Assembly: GCA_023213315.1 (NCBI GenBank)
Contig: JAKCPI010001932.1
Coordinates: 62,001 to 126,000, forward strand
Reading direction: 5' to 3'
DNA from: Euborellia annulipes
Taxonomy: Eukaryota; Arthropoda; Insecta; Dermaptera; Anisolabididae
Length of the DNA: 64,000 nucleotides
Positions within the stretch are counted from its first letter, which is position 1. Every line of letters starts with the position of its first letter. The notes under the pieces were generated by a model that saw only the letters and a list, made by a program, of their open reading frames with translations, did not search any database and was not told the DNA's origin. This document shows positions 10,945 through 22,938 of the stretch, in pieces. The position numbers were made by a program, and so were the translations under genes.

Positions 10945-11241
10945 TGGAGCCGAAGAGTGTTGTTGTCGTCTTCGTCGCACAGGTCGCCTTAACCGGGACT
11001 CCCTAATTGTCACATTTAAATCACTTTTCAATTTGGAACTATTGTGAGAAGGCGGTGTTGTCGTCGATTGATGAGGCGGTTGTTGGTGCTGGGGTTGTTG
11101 TTGTTGTTGTTGTTGTTGTTGACGAGCATGTTGATCAGGCGAAACGGTTAATTTTACTCGGATTGTTTTACTGCCATAATGGGGAACTTTGATAGATGAT
11201 CCAAGATTGTCGTAAATGGTCCTTACAAGACTTGCGATATC
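10945..11241 (-). CDS. nkd: nkd coding exon: EF-hand exit, Dishevelled-binding region, polyQ
   Basis: Residues 121-219, 99 codons, phase 0 at both ends (acceptor TTTGTTTAG, donor CCA|GTAAGA). It opens DIASLVRTIYDNLGSSIK, completing the EF-hand and its following helix, then VPHYGSKTIRVKLTVSP, a near-diagnostic Nkd string that fits the fly pattern VPH.GSKTI.V.LTVSP. The EF-hand plus this downstream segment is the known Dishevelled-binding region of the family. After it comes an uninterrupted nine-glutamine run encoded only by CAA, then a Pro/Gln/Ser/Thr-rich linker, and a basic cluster RLRRPVRRRR that could act as a nuclear-localisation or basic binding patch (inference). Confidence 0.95.
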
Positions 11242-11324
11242 CTAAACAAAAAAAAAAAAAATCAGTTGATTATAACAACATTAGTAATGTATAAAAAAGA
11301 AAAAAAATTCCAATTGGGACTTAC

Positions 11325-11441
11325 ATCTTTAGTTAATTTTCCTTGGCCCTCGAAGTCGTACCATGTAAAAGAGAATTCTTGACGATGGGGTCCTGTAGAG
11401 CCTACGCCTCCACCTTCGACGGAAACATCACATTCGAACTC
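11325..11441 (-). CDS. nkd: nkd coding exon with EF-hand (first half)
   Basis: Residues 82-120, 39 codons, phase 0 at both ends. The acceptor is TTTGTTGCAG and the donor is a consensus GAT|GTAAGT. The exon encodes EFECDVSVEGG, a short Gly/Ser insert, then RQEFSFTWYDFEGQGKLTKD. This is the family's most conserved block (compare CDVSVE...F.FTLYDFD..GK.T.ED in other Nkd proteins). The EF-hand loop is D110-F-E112-G-Q114-G-K116-L-T118-K-D-D121, so the acidic start and end ligands are present, but position 3 is Glu and position 5 is Gln. Published work on fly Nkd reports zinc rather than calcium binding in this region; whether that holds here is inference. Loop and exiting helix are split by an 83-bp intron after D120. 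Confidence 0.95.
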
Positions 11442-11599
11442 CTGCAACAAATTTATAAAGACAAAAATATTAATTTTGAATCTACGAGAAGTATTTTTTT
11501 TTTAAATTACTTTTATTAAATAAAGAAATGAAAACACTCAAAAGATTTAATAAACAAAAATGTCGCGTTTTGAAGTGTCTTTATTTGGTTTTCCAATAA

Positions 11600-12350
11600 G
11601 ATAATCATTCTGTTCGTTTAGTTTATTACACGCTTGCATTCTGTTCGTTTGAAATTTGAGGTCAGAAAATGTAGATTTTTCTGCATAATTTGACCCAATC
11701 GAATTGCTGGTGTGAATTGTGCAGGGCGATCTCAGCGCCAAAGCTTAAGCAGATGACCACCTTATGGCACCATTTTTCTCTCAAGCCACTTGGATTAAAA
11801 TAATATCAACAATAAAAAAGATAAGTTTTAGGGTTTATTTTCATTTTTATTAATTTTCTTTATCATTATTATTTTTATTTATTTAAGGATCAATGTTATA
11901 AAAGTATTCTAAACAATCCAAGACAAAAATTAATATGTGTAAAATTAAAAGAACGTGTAAACTAAATTATAACATCTTATTTCGAGACAAGAATATTAAT
12001 TAACAAATAAACAATCAACAATGACTGACGTCATCCCCGCGGAGATCTGGGTGGCACCTACTTCCCTCCGTTTCCAGGTGGCTTCGCTTATATATATATA
12101 CCAAAAATGACAACTGAAGGTTAGGTTATTAAAAACTCATTTAATAAGTTTATGACTTCAATTGAACAGAAAGCAAAATATGCAAAAGTTGCACTTTTTA
12201 TCATAGAAATGTTTGTTAAAAAATTTTTATATTTTACATTAAAAGTTTTTGTTTTTGTATTATTTTATAAAATGAGGGGGTGGGGGAGGCGTCATAAGAT
12301 TAAATATTTTTAAGGGAGGCGTTGTAACAAAGTTTGGATACCATTGCTCT
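11600..12350 (+). repeat. dispersed repeat K, copy in nkd intron
   Basis: Contains CTGTTCGTTT...GCGATCTCAGCGCCAAAG like 5663. It ends in AAATATTTTTAAGGGAGGCG-TTGTAACAAAGT, which is the uninterrupted counterpart of the SINE insertion site at 60821. Confidence 0.5.
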
Positions 12351-12371
12351 TGAGAGTTACGGCACTGATAT

Positions 12372-12621
12372 CAGGGGCGGATTAATGCAAGTTTGTCGGG
12401 GGGGGGCGTTTTTTTTATTTTTTTTATTTAAGGACTTTGTCGGCATCTATGGCCATTTAGACCCCCCCTATTTATTTAAATTGATTGGTAACAAATTCAA
12501 TTGAAATTAAAGAGCGGAAATCATAATTTCTTTAGATTACTAGTTTTTATAACATTTTGAATTTCTTCTCGGGGGGGGGGGGGGCGATCGCCCCCCACCG
12601 CCCCCCTTTAATCCGCCCCTG
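12372..12621. mobile_element. hAT-type MITE, 250 bp
   Basis: Inverted ends CAGGGGCGGATTAATGC / CAGGGGCGGATTAAAGG. A perfect 8-bp duplication ACTGATAT is at 12364-12371 and 12622-12629. G- and C-runs lie next to the ends. In the nkd intron. Confidence 0.85.
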
Positions 12622-12629
12622 ACTGATAT

Positions 12630-14530
12630 TACCAAAGTTAATATGAAACTTATGGACAAACCTTCCCAATTTTTTATTTTTAATTCATAATAAAAATATC
12701 ATATTAATAATTTATAATTTAATCTTTTACTCTTGTTTTATTTTTTTGCAAAAAAAAAAAAAAAAGTTTGAATAAATAACAAGTTGATCCCATTAATATC
12801 ATTTTATGATAAATAATAAATAATAAATCATTTTCCTTCATTCAAGTCGGTCATGATGATGCGAGTCCAAGTTGGACGAATGCCATACGAATATTTAATT
12901 CTATGGAAATGCAAGGAGTCAATTTCATTTTAATAACAACTGTCAAACAATTCCATTCATTTTACTTTTATTCATTCATTCAGTGTTTATATACATATAG
13001 CTCAAGGCGAGAGAAAACAAATTTATTCGCTTATCAAATTTCGGAGTGTTATTTACGAGCGACCCGTTGTTTTCGTATGTCCATTCCTGTGTGAGTGAGT
13101 TAAATTCGCTTTTCAACACACACATGGATCTCCCAAGCAAGATTTATAGAAATGTGTGTTGAGACGCTTGTTTTTTTTTTTTTTTTTTTTTTTTATCTAA
13201 GATATTATTTATCCTTAAGCGTGTTTGCATGTGCGTGTGTGTGACCAAGATGAAAGCATTTTAATCCATATGGGATTTTCCCGTTATTGTTGACTTTTTA
13301 TTTCCTCCCTCAATGTAAAAGAAAAAAAAACATTATCTAATAAATAAAAATTGACAGCTTGAGAGCTTCTGATTTCACATATACTTTAAAAATATCAATA
13401 TTAACAGTAGACAATAATAATTAAAAAGCTATAAAAATAAATCAAATTTTATAATTAAAACGTTACTTACTTGTTGCTTTCAACAATAAATTTCAGTTTA
13501 ATAGGATAAAATCAAATTTCGGCCATTTCAATCTGTGGTTTCTTCTAAGTAAAAAAAAAAATATTCTGTATCGTCAAAGAATCCAATATGGCGGCCAATC
13601 CAACAATGGTCTGGCTGGCATCTTTTTAAATTCTTTGTGAATGATTTAATCTTGTTACATGAAGAAAGCCATAGAATGAATAACTGAAACGTATTTTAAA
13701 CAAATAATTTAAAAAAATATGATATTTAATTAAGCATTTTTTTTTTTTTTTTTTTTAAAGAAAACTTATTTAAAATTAGGTTATAATTACAATCCGCACT
13801 ATTGCTAACTTTGCTATTATTGTAGTTAAGAGGATGGTTTGACATTCAGGGGGGGGGTCAAACTCGGTTTGTTTACTTTTTTCCCATTCCCATGGAGTGA
13901 CGTCATGGAGCTTTTCTTTTTGTAAAAGATCTTTCGGAACAAACCATTTATAAATATTTATATACGGTATATTATTAATAAAGCAGAATAAATACCAGGG
14001 TGTAAATTAGTTTAGTCAGAAACTATAGAATTTGCAAACAAAACAAAATGAATGTAAACTAGGTTATATGCAGTCAACAACGATGCCACATAGAAAGGGG
14101 CTTCATGACGTGGACCAATCAAAAACTGTGACCGGAAAATTGTTTGTTTACCAGTTTCTGGCCAACCTTTGTATTCTAAAGACCTTGGTCAAATTAACAA
14201 ATTAATAGAACATTTTGACGTGACAACGTCTTACAACGTCTATAGTGGCAGGTTAGGGGGGCATGCACGAAAAAGTTTATCGGCTTGAATAACTCCTCTG
14301 TCTTAAGAGGTATAATTATTTTCTCTTAATAATTAAATTAACAAAATTGAATGTCTTTTTTTTAATATTTAAAAAAATTAACTTTAGGGGTGCCGTGTAT
14401 AATTTCCCAAAGAATAAATTTACTATATTATAAGTTGATCTATTTTTTTTTTTTTTTTTTTAATATTATTATTCAAGTCTAAATCTTTTGAAACTCACGA
14501 AAGATGTTTACTTCTAGTCCTGGCCTGAAT
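12630..14530. other. nkd intron: AT-rich, one dispersed repeat
   Basis: Long T and A runs (13171-13194, 13738-13756). 13830-13960 resembles 50300-50440 (GTTTGTTTACTTTT...GTGACGTCAT...CCATTTATAAAT). No exon fits the reading frame between the two flanking nkd exons. Confidence 0.5.
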
Positions 14531-14716
14531 TAAAAATCCATTGGATGGAACAGAATTTATTCTTAAAATCAAGTTGGAAAGCTTTCCAGTAGCTTCCAGT
14601 GTCCCCATGACCTCCCGTGATTGGAACAAGCTCCCTGCGTCTATCTTCCCCAAAACCTACAATCTGCAGACTTTCAAGTCTAACCTCAACAGGCATCTTC
14701 TCAGTTCCCGCAGTTG
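14531..14716 (+). pseudogene. LINE reverse-transcriptase C-terminal fragment
   Basis: One open frame ends in a TGA at 14714-14716 and includes MTSRDWNKLPASIF and LQTFKSNLNRHLLS. This is the recognisable C-terminal tail of Jockey/CR1-type non-LTR retrotransposon ORF2 (pattern WN.LP...I.....L..FK..L..HL). It is cut by a stop upstream, with no RT core, endonuclease or ORF1 nearby. A 3'-UTR-like stretch follows to about 14830. It is 5'-truncated, as usual for LINEs, sits in the nkd intron, and is antisense to nkd. Confidence 0.75.
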
Positions 14717-14904
14717 AGTTCCCCTTTATGCTTCTCCTTTTGTTTTTATTTTCTTCCTGGCTGCATGTGACTATTGGTCATTATAGGTCTTCGACCTTAT
14801 GCCCATTAAAAACTACCAAAGCTCATCTTGTTTCTTTTGGGTTCGCTCTGATTAAGAGGAGCGGGAAAGTTTTTTTTTTTTTTTATAAAAACAAATTTTC
14901 ATGC

Positions 14905-15125
14905 TCTTGACTTATGGCTCAGAGGTAGAGTATTATCTACTGATTAGGTGTGTTCGATTATGGGAAAAAATAATCGATTATCGATTATGAAAAAACAATC
15001 GATTATCGATTATGAAAAACAATAGATTATTCCGATTAATCGATTATTGGGTTCGGAAGGACGAAAACATAATCGAATATGAAAAAATAATCGATAATGA
15101 AAAAAAATAATCGAATTTTTTCCAT
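14905..15125 (+). repeat. second SINE head joined to ATCGATTA-rich repeat
   Basis: TATGGCTCAGAGGTAGAGTA (14913 on) resembles a tRNA A-box head, also seen at 27085. It is cut by degenerate tandem AATCGATTATCGATTATGAAAA units at 14950-15120, which are themselves palindromic. Confidence 0.5.
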
Positions 15126-17205
15126 TGCGGACAAAATTTTTCCCGCCTGGCGGGAAAATCATTTTACCTTTTTTTAGTGAGACGAAATTTGTACAAACTA
15201 ATTAATATTTTATTTCTCTTTATTTTTGTATTTTTTTTTACAAAAAAAAAAAAAAAAAAAAAGCCTCTTTGATATAGTCCGAGGAAATTCCTCGCTTATT
15301 ATATAATTGCAATTAATGAATGCCTATCAATAGTTTGATCTCATTCTTAGTATTTTTTTTTTTTTTTTTTTTATTCAAGTCCAAGGTTAGTTAGAGGAAA
15401 TTAAAATATAAATTCAGCTGCCCGCAGAAACAATTTATTTCATCCTTTAATTTAATAATACTAAAAAAAAAAAAAAAAAGGTTGATGCGAAAATAATTGA
15501 AGAAAACCTATAATCTTAACTGTTTGAAATAAATGAGATTAAAAGCTTGTTCTTGTTAAGAACAATGACTTTTCAATTTGATATTTAAGAATAAATAATT
15601 AATAGAAGAGATAAGAGAGTTGAGAGATGAATGAAACTGATGAATGGTGGTGGAGTTGGCTGGGATTTGTCATTATGGATACACAAGTTATATAATACAA
15701 AAAAAAAAAAAAAAAAAAACTGATAGCGATAAGGACAACAAGTGTCTAGCTCGGCTTCATCTCACAGAGAGTATTTATTTATATATTTAGTCATCCGCCG
15801 CTAATTGGGGGCCCCGATAAAGAAAGTTCCGATTGTGTGATTGGGTTTTGAATTAGCTGATGATGAATTTTTTTTTTTTTTTTTTATCAGGATAATTTAT
15901 TGCATTTCGGGAGAGGAGGCAAACAACCAGATGGCCAGACAATCAGACCAAGTCATTTTTATTTATAGCGGGGTGAATGGAACCAGCTTTGCTCATTCTT
16001 TTTTTTTTTTTAATTATTATCGAGAGATTATTTCTGAATGAAACGAAAGAGCGCGCGATTTCTTTGTCAAATTCACTTTACGGTGGGAATAAATAAAGCA
16101 GGCTTCTCAGGTATAAATTCACTCCATAGTAAAGATGTATCACTTCCTTTGTAGTGTAACTTCCACTTTAATTGCATGATTCTGACGTTTTGATTGATCG
16201 TACAGTGGAGAATTTTGGGTTTAAACGATTTACTTGAATCTGATGCCACGTTCGTTTGTCTAGTAATCAAGGATGAAGATTTATTCATATCCCACGTTTA
16301 TTTATCCGAGATGCTTTCGTGCACGAAGACACACACCTCAAACCCAAACGGCCTCTGGCTGTAGCCATCTACCGGCACCCCGTGAAGTTACATTATTTCC
16401 TATCTGTAACTCCTCCTCCTGCGGTAGTTTCTAGCTAGTTAACTAATCCTTATTTCTGGAGGATGTCCTAGTTTGAGGAAGGACTCCCTCAACATAGGCA
16501 TGTAGCCTAGTGCATCAATGAGAGGGAATCTTCTTAACGTCCCTTCCACAGGACGGAATGTCACGGCAACCCCTTTGGTAGAGTTGTCTGGGTGCTATTG
16601 TGGTGAGATCCAATATTCCAATCCAGTGCTTGCTCGAGGATTTAAATATTTTTATTTAAAAAATCCCGCACGCCCAGGATTTGAACAGGGATTTAATCTT
16701 CTTTGTAGAAGGAGACAACAGCGAACACCCCCGCTCCCTAAATCGGCTATTGCCTTCGAATATTAATATTATTTGCAAGATTAATTGATGGACAGACAGA
16801 TGAACAAGATCTTATTAGTAAAATGCGATATATTTAGAACTTTGCTTACAATAAAAGTATAAATCAATCCTCAATTGTAAATTTAGATATTGAAAGAATT
16901 GTTTGGAATTTAAAAAAAAAATTCTTCTTTCTTTCATCTTTCAAATTAGCTATTGTTTCTTAAAAGTGTGTTTACTCCATAATTCCCAAACAGAATTTTT
17001 CCCATCACTTGTTACAAACAATTTAAAAGTAAAAAATGTAAATATTGAAAATTCCAGTTTAATGCATTCCAAGGTTTGAATTGACCCTTTTATTAAAAAA
17101 AAAATTCCTGTTTTTTTCTTAATTATAAAAAATTCGTCGGTCATTCAAGGAATTTATGTTCACCAGTAAATGGAAATGAAATAAAAATTTAATATCGTCT
17201 GGAAA
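15126..17205. other. nkd intron: homopolymer-rich, no gene
   Basis: Poly(A) and poly(T) runs at 15240, 15353, 15461, 15699, 15868 and 16000. Mixed-composition sequence at 16080-16760 has short ORFs only. I see no splice-compatible exon. Confidence 0.5.
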
Positions 17206-17465
17206 TGTAATGAGAGAAAACGAAATATCTTCCAGATGCGAGAACGCGCGTTCCTTCGTGGGAGCGACTTCGAAATTCCCTATAAGTCAGCGCGAGAGAA
17301 TTAAAAAGGGTTGCAAAAAAAAAAAAAGTAAGCGAATGGTCATCGTTAAGACCATCAGGCCTTCCTTCCATGGTAGACTTATGGCCAAAATGAGAGAACT
17401 TGCTCAACGACTCCGAGGAGAAAAGAAAAAGAAGCAGCAGCAGAAAAGAAACGTCTCTTCATAAA
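17206..17465. other. single-copy CpG-containing island
   Basis: Sequence with AGAACGCGCGTTCC (palindromic), GGGAGCGACTTCG and GGCCTTCCTTCCATGG, unlike the surrounding AT-rich intron and not repeated in the window. A short plus ORF is basic and low complexity. Could be a regulatory block or an unrecognised exon. Confidence 0.3.
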
Positions 17466-17689
17466 GAGGATAAAGAAAAAGAAATTTTATAAATATTTAT
17501 AATTGGTAGTCTATTGAAAAAAATTAAAAAGCAAAGGAATGAATATTCATAATTAAAAAAAATAATAATAAAAAAAATGGAATTATTAAATTTATTTTAC
17601 AACCATTTAATAAACTTGATGTAAAATTAAAAAAAAAGAGGGGGGGGGATAAAAAATAATGTTTATTATTATTATCACGACTCAAGTGA

Positions 17690-18060
17690 TATAACCTCCA
17701 AAAAAAACCTTACGTGAAGTTAGTAGCATTTTATATGCAATGAAGTAGGCAAAATATACAATACAATCATTCCCATGATGGTGGCTAACTTATGGGGTTA
17801 TTTATATGAAGAATAACATTACAATCATTCCCATGATGGTGGCCAACTTCCTGGGAAAGATTGAATGTTTCCAACTTCATTGGATATAAAATGTTCCTAG
17901 CTTCACGTAGGTGTGTGTGTCCTTTAGAGGTTTAGAGGCAAATGCACAGTACTTGAAAACGACTGCAGAATAAGCAGTCGAAACGTTGCTCAATATTTAT
18001 ATTTTTAATGAATTATGTGGTCTATAATTAAAAACTCCCATATTAATAATAATACAAATA
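17690..18060 (+). repeat. dispersed repeat E, copy 1
   Basis: Contains ATTCCCATGATGGTGGC twice, then CACAGTACTTGAAAACGACT, GCAGAATAAGCAGTCGAAAC and TGTGGTCTATAATTAAAAAC. The GACTGC...GCAGTC-GAAACG segment forms a hairpin. Related copies are at 28880-29635, 34015-34760 and 46725-46985. Confidence 0.6.
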
Positions 18061-20680
18061 ATAACATTTAAGCAAAGGCGAGGGTCCGCCAAAGACGGGC
18101 GAAGCAGATAATTAATTAAATAAATAAATAAATAAATGGACAAGCTTATTGATAAAATATTAGTTCCCCACTTTTTACTTGATCCAGCTATTTATTTATG
18201 ATTTTATAAATTTCAAATAGGGCCTAATAAAAAAATTCAAAATAATCACAAAAAGCATTTCCACTAATTAAATAAAAAACTGTAAATCGAAAATGACATT
18301 AATTTCATTCTGAATAATTAAGCTTTTAATTAAAAAAAAGTTGAATAGATGTATTAATTAATACCCTATCTATATAGATGTACACATTCATTTGGAATTA
18401 ATAAAAAAATCATTCAAATATCGTTTAATTGAATAAAAATATGACCTCAAAATTGATGTGAATTACGGATTAAAGCTTTATTTTTCTAATGATTGTTATA
18501 TTGCAGCTGAGAATTTACTCCATGAAGTTAGCCACCATATTAAGCAGGAGGTTCTAAAGAACAATTCAGGGGGGAGGGAAGGGGCTGGAATTTTTTTTTG
18601 TTTTAAAATAAATAATCACTATTAATAAAATTTGTCATAAAATCGATGAAAATTTTTTTAGATAATTCGAAGTCATTTTTTGGCCTTGTTTCCATTTAAA
18701 TAATTACCTAAGTAGGCTATATCTAAAATCACGAACTTTGAACATTAGCAAAATCAGTATTTTCAAAATAAATAAAAGATTGGCAACAGTCACCACAATC
18801 GTTGCTGATAAGCAATGCCAAGCGCGGCGAAAGCTCGGGATTGGTGACCCCGAGCAATCAGCGTGTGGAACGCCATCCGTACTAATGTACTTTGACGAGC
18901 ACAGTGAAATAAAATTGCGTTTTATTTTTCGTCCTGGCTGCCTACATAGTATCTATTGCAATATTTATTTTGAAAATACTGTGTTCACTAAGGCCAAGTA
19001 TCTTTATTTTTATTCAAAAAAAAAATTATATTCTACAAAACATGATTTGAAATCATTTGTCAAATAGACCTAGATAAATAAAGATTTGTTTTTTGAAAAA
19101 ACAAAATTTTTCTTGATATATTTTTCAAATGTTTATTTTATTTTTTTATTTCAAAGTTTCTCTCTCCGATCCCTTCCGTTAATTTTAATTAGAGTGTTGA
19201 AACAATTTTTTTCTTTAATGATCTGATAAATGCCTGTTTTTTCTTTGACGACGACAAAAGTCATTGCAGGACAGACAGACAACAAAGTTGAAGGAAACGT
19301 GGAATTATTATATAAAGTAGAGTCTAGATAGAGGTTGGTGGGTTGGACAAGAGCAAAAGGAGTATTTGTGTTTGTTCGTTTGCCAAAAATTCCCCCCCCG
19401 ACAGACATTTAACAAATGTTTTCACTCCCTTTGACTTTTTTCCCGGTCGTCTATCAATTTTTATTCTGTATATCCATCTTGACTGAGATTTAAATTTCTA
19501 GCCTCTAATTTAAAAAAAAAAAAAAAAAACCTTGGAAAGTGAAGAATTTGTCAATTTTGTTTTTGTTTTGTATCATTAAAAACGATATACAGTTTAAAAA
19601 AAAAAGTTAATCATCGTTGGAATCGTGCATTGCGTTTTCACAAAAGGAAAACTTTTAAGATTCCATTCTAATCAGTTAGAATCTAAAGTTACTAATTAGT
19701 AAATCAGACTTGCAGGAAAAATGAAATGTTATTAAATCAATTATGCGGGACAAAGTAGGGCTGATAAACAAATCGCGGACGGAGCAATTGTCGTTAATGT
19801 TCATTAAACTAAAATTTCGTATATAGGGAGAAAATTACTTCTAATAAAGGATATTGCTGAAATGGGTAGTCCGGAAGATTAAGGTGGGTGTCGAAATTCG
19901 TTAAAAATTTTCTACCGGTTTCCTGGGGGGGAGGGGGGGGGTTGTGTTTCCAAAAAAAAAAAAAAAATTATTTTTCCCCAATTAATTAAAGAAAAAAATA
20001 ATTTTATTTTAATTAAAGAAATTAAGGTGCTTCAGGAGGGCACAATCAATCTTTAGTCCAAAACTACTGAGGCTATTTTAAAAGTATTTTTTTATGCACT
20101 TTTTTTTAATGATTTAAATTTGTGAGCATTTTACATTATAGAATGCTTTTTTTTAAATCTATCTATCTTATCTTATAGCATATCAGTTCTCGAAAAAAAT
20201 TTTAAATATATGAACTTGCGCTAGGTCTCTTCTTTGGGAAAATTCGAGTATTAGTACGTTACTGATGTACTTTTTTTAGTTTTTTCCACTTTTCTCAAAA
20301 TTTTCTTTACCGATTTCTTTCAATTTAAATATTTTTTTATTTGTGATATAGAAATCAAATTACGATTGATCTAATCTTTGGGAAACCAGGCGTACTTTAC
20401 TGATGTACTTTTTTTTAGTTTTGCCAATTTTCTTAAAAATTCACTTTGATTTATTTCAAATTTTAAGTAACAATATGTAATCAAGCTAAGTTTTGTCTTT
20501 GGGCTTCTTCGAGTACTACTAGTACTTTGAAGTATTTTGAGGTATAGTACTTTTTTAGATTTTACCAATTTTATCAAAAGAGCTCCAGCTCGGTCATCCC
20601 GGAACTTACGATCAGTTGAAAAACATATTTTTACATTTATAGAAAATTTAAAAAACGTTAATGAAATGGTGACAAAGTTA
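18061..20680. other. nkd intron: mostly AT-rich
   Basis: No gene seen. 20220-20580 contains several degenerate TACTGATGTACTTTTTTAGT segments related to the core of family HP. A mixed-composition stretch at 18780-19070 has a 109-codon plus ORF without recognisable features. Confidence 0.45.
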
Positions 20681-21745
20681 AAAATCTGGTGTGACTGGCG
20701 CACAGCACACAACTTTCTCTTACCCTTCGGTAGAGAAAGTTGGGCACTGTGCTGGTCACACCAGATTTTTTGTGTCGAGATATATTTAGTTTCCGATAGC
20801 ACCTTAGTTTCAAACTTGCATTTTAAATGTTGACTGCTTCAAATAAACTATGGTTATTTTTCAAAATTTTAATCTCATATTTGGACATTTTATACACAAT
20901 ATAGAATCGTAAAGAAATACAGAATTTCATAAGAATTGGAAAAAAAAATTTTAAATGCCTAAAAAGTTCCAAAGGGGACCCCCTTTTGAATCGAAATTAA
21001 CATACAAATCCCTATAGGAAATTAACATTGTTCCTATGCGAAGATAAGGTGGAAAGGGAATTTAAAAAGAGTAGAGAGAGACGATAATGTTTGCAAGTGG
21101 AGAGAGAGAGAGAGACATATATGTTTTCTTTGAAACAATTAAAGACACAAATAAAAAAATAAAAATAATTGGGAATTTAAATAATAATTGATTTTTAATC
21201 TAATAAAAAGAAAAAGATTTAAAATCCGTTACCATGGCAACCATTTCTATCTTTCCTATGAAGAACAAGAGTAAAGTGGTCTTCAGAAGATTTCAACGGC
21301 AAAATGAGAATATACATTTTAAAGAGCATCTAAAAAATAGTTCATTTATGAATTTTAAAAAAAATCCTTGGAGGGAATTTTGAGAAAATCGAAAAAAACT
21401 GAAAAAGTACATCAGTAAAGTACTAGTACTTTTTGGCCGATTTTGTTCAAAAGCTTATTTTGAGATTCTTCAAAGGTACCTAAGGTAAATATAAAATTTC
21501 AATCCGCTAGCTCAACTCCTTCATGCTAAAAATCTGTCCACACACACATACACACACACACACAGACACACATACATACACACACACACACACACACAGA
21601 CCAATTTGCGGGACCCACTTTTTTGGACTCAGGGGACCTCAAAACATGTATATCCATCAAAATCTCGACATCGAATTTTTGACATGATCGCAATACTTTC
21701 TCTCTATATATATATTACATATATACATAGGTAGAGAAAGTAAAA
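20681..21745 (+). mobile_element. hairpin-ended repeat (family HP), copy 2, longest
   Basis: Starts with the AATCTGGTGTGAC hairpin (20681-20770) and ends TAGGTAGAGAAAGTAAAAA. Core landmarks are CCATGGCAACCATTTC, CATTTTAAAGAGCATC, AAAGTACATCAGTAAAGTAC, a CA microsatellite at 21539-21598 and GGGGACCTCAAAAC. No coding capacity. Confidence 0.7.
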
Positions 21746-21769
21746 ATAAATTTCGTATTTATTTAAAAA

Positions 21770-22130
21770 AGATTAATGGCCAAATAGTTCAGCAATCTTT
21801 CGAAAGATGGCATTCTTGTCTAACAGCCGGGATTATCAGATCACTTATAAGCCTGTATTTATATATTTTTATGCCGTTATAAATATTATATTATATATAA
21901 TAATATTTATAAACTATTCATTATTAAAAGATCTAAAAGATCAACGAAAATCAAACAAATACATGTGATTAAATATAGCCCTACCATCCTGCCATCTGTT
22001 GGCAAATTTTCCTAATAGTTGAACTTTTGTCTAAATGAGAAAAAATACGAAGGAAGTTTACTTCTTTTAAACGGAGAGTCGGGGGGGGGTTTTAATACTA
22101 GCTCTAACGCCATCTTATCGGTAAAAACAT
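21770..22130 (+). mobile_element. diverged piggyBac-like MITE fragment
   Basis: Shares AGTTCAGCAATCTTTCGAAA-type sequence, TGGCATTCTTGTCTAACAG, CATCTGTTGGCAAATTTTC and CGCCATCTTATCGG with the copies at 25435 and 55580. Both ends lost. Confidence 0.5.
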
Positions 22131-22204
22131 GGGAACCTCTTTGCTTCCCGAAGTCTCTTAAGTTCGATTCACACAGACTTCATTTTACCAAACTTTTCTA
22201 AAAA

Positions 22205-22337
22205 GTCCCTTTCTCTTATGTATATATGTAATATATATATAGAGAGAAATATTGGTATGTCAAAAATTGATGTCGAGATTTTGATGGATCTTCACGTTTT
22301 GAGGTCCTGAATCAAAAAAGTGGTTTCGGACATGGTC

Positions 22338-22370
<33 letters not shown>

Positions 22371-22742
22371 CAATAAGATGAAGGAATGAGTATGAGGTGA
22401 AATTATATTTAGGTACCGGAGAAAAATATTATAAATCGGAAAATTAGTTCTGAGTTCAGTTTTCGATTCTCAAAATGTAAATTTTAAAATCAAAAATAAT
22501 TATTTTTTTGATGTTTTAAAATGTATATTCTCATTTTGGATGATTCTGAGATTCTTGATTTCATAGGGAAGATAGGAGAAATGGTGTTAAAAATATAAAT
22601 ATTCATATTATAAATTTACATCTGAATTCAAATGTGTATGTCGGGAACTAAATATATGCGAAAAAAAATCTGGTGGAAACAGTACAAATTCGATTACGAA
22701 GGTAAGAGAAAGTTGTGTGCTGTGGAGTCACACGATTTTTCT
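22205..22742 (-). mobile_element. family HP copy 3, riddled with small deletions
   Basis: Aligns with 741-1681 (without the SINE) but repeatedly lacks 1-4 bases, for example TCCTGAATC for TCCCCTGAATCC. The GT microsatellite is at 22336-22368. The hairpin is mostly ruined. Confidence 0.6.
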
Positions 22743-22869
22743 TATAGAACAAGAAATTTCTTTCCCAGTATATGTAATTTTTGAAACGATTGTATTAAAC
22801 ATCTCCCTAATCCTCAGTTCTTTTGAATGACTACTCCTCACGGTCGTTAAAAAGGACTATGAATGAGGA

Positions 22870-22900
22870 AAGAGAGAGAGAGAGAGAGAGAGTAGAGCCT

Positions 22901-22932
<32 letters not shown>
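22870..22932. repeat. GA/TC microsatellite hairpin
   Basis: (GA)n at about 22870-22892 is followed by TAGAGCCTCCT and (CT)n to 22932, giving complementary arms. GAGA-factor-type sites by composition. Confidence 0.7.

Positions 22933-22938
<6 letters not shown>

Noticed and set aside
13465..13548. Acceptor- and donor-flanked segment on the minus strand in the nkd intron
   Set aside because: Has TTTACTTAG and CAACAAGTAAGT boundaries, but it is 74 nt long, contains a stop in the required phase and would break the frame between the flanking nkd exons.
20371..20802. 143-codon minus ORF
   Set aside because: Runs through the HP hairpin and core; similar short pieces appear wherever the family occurs.
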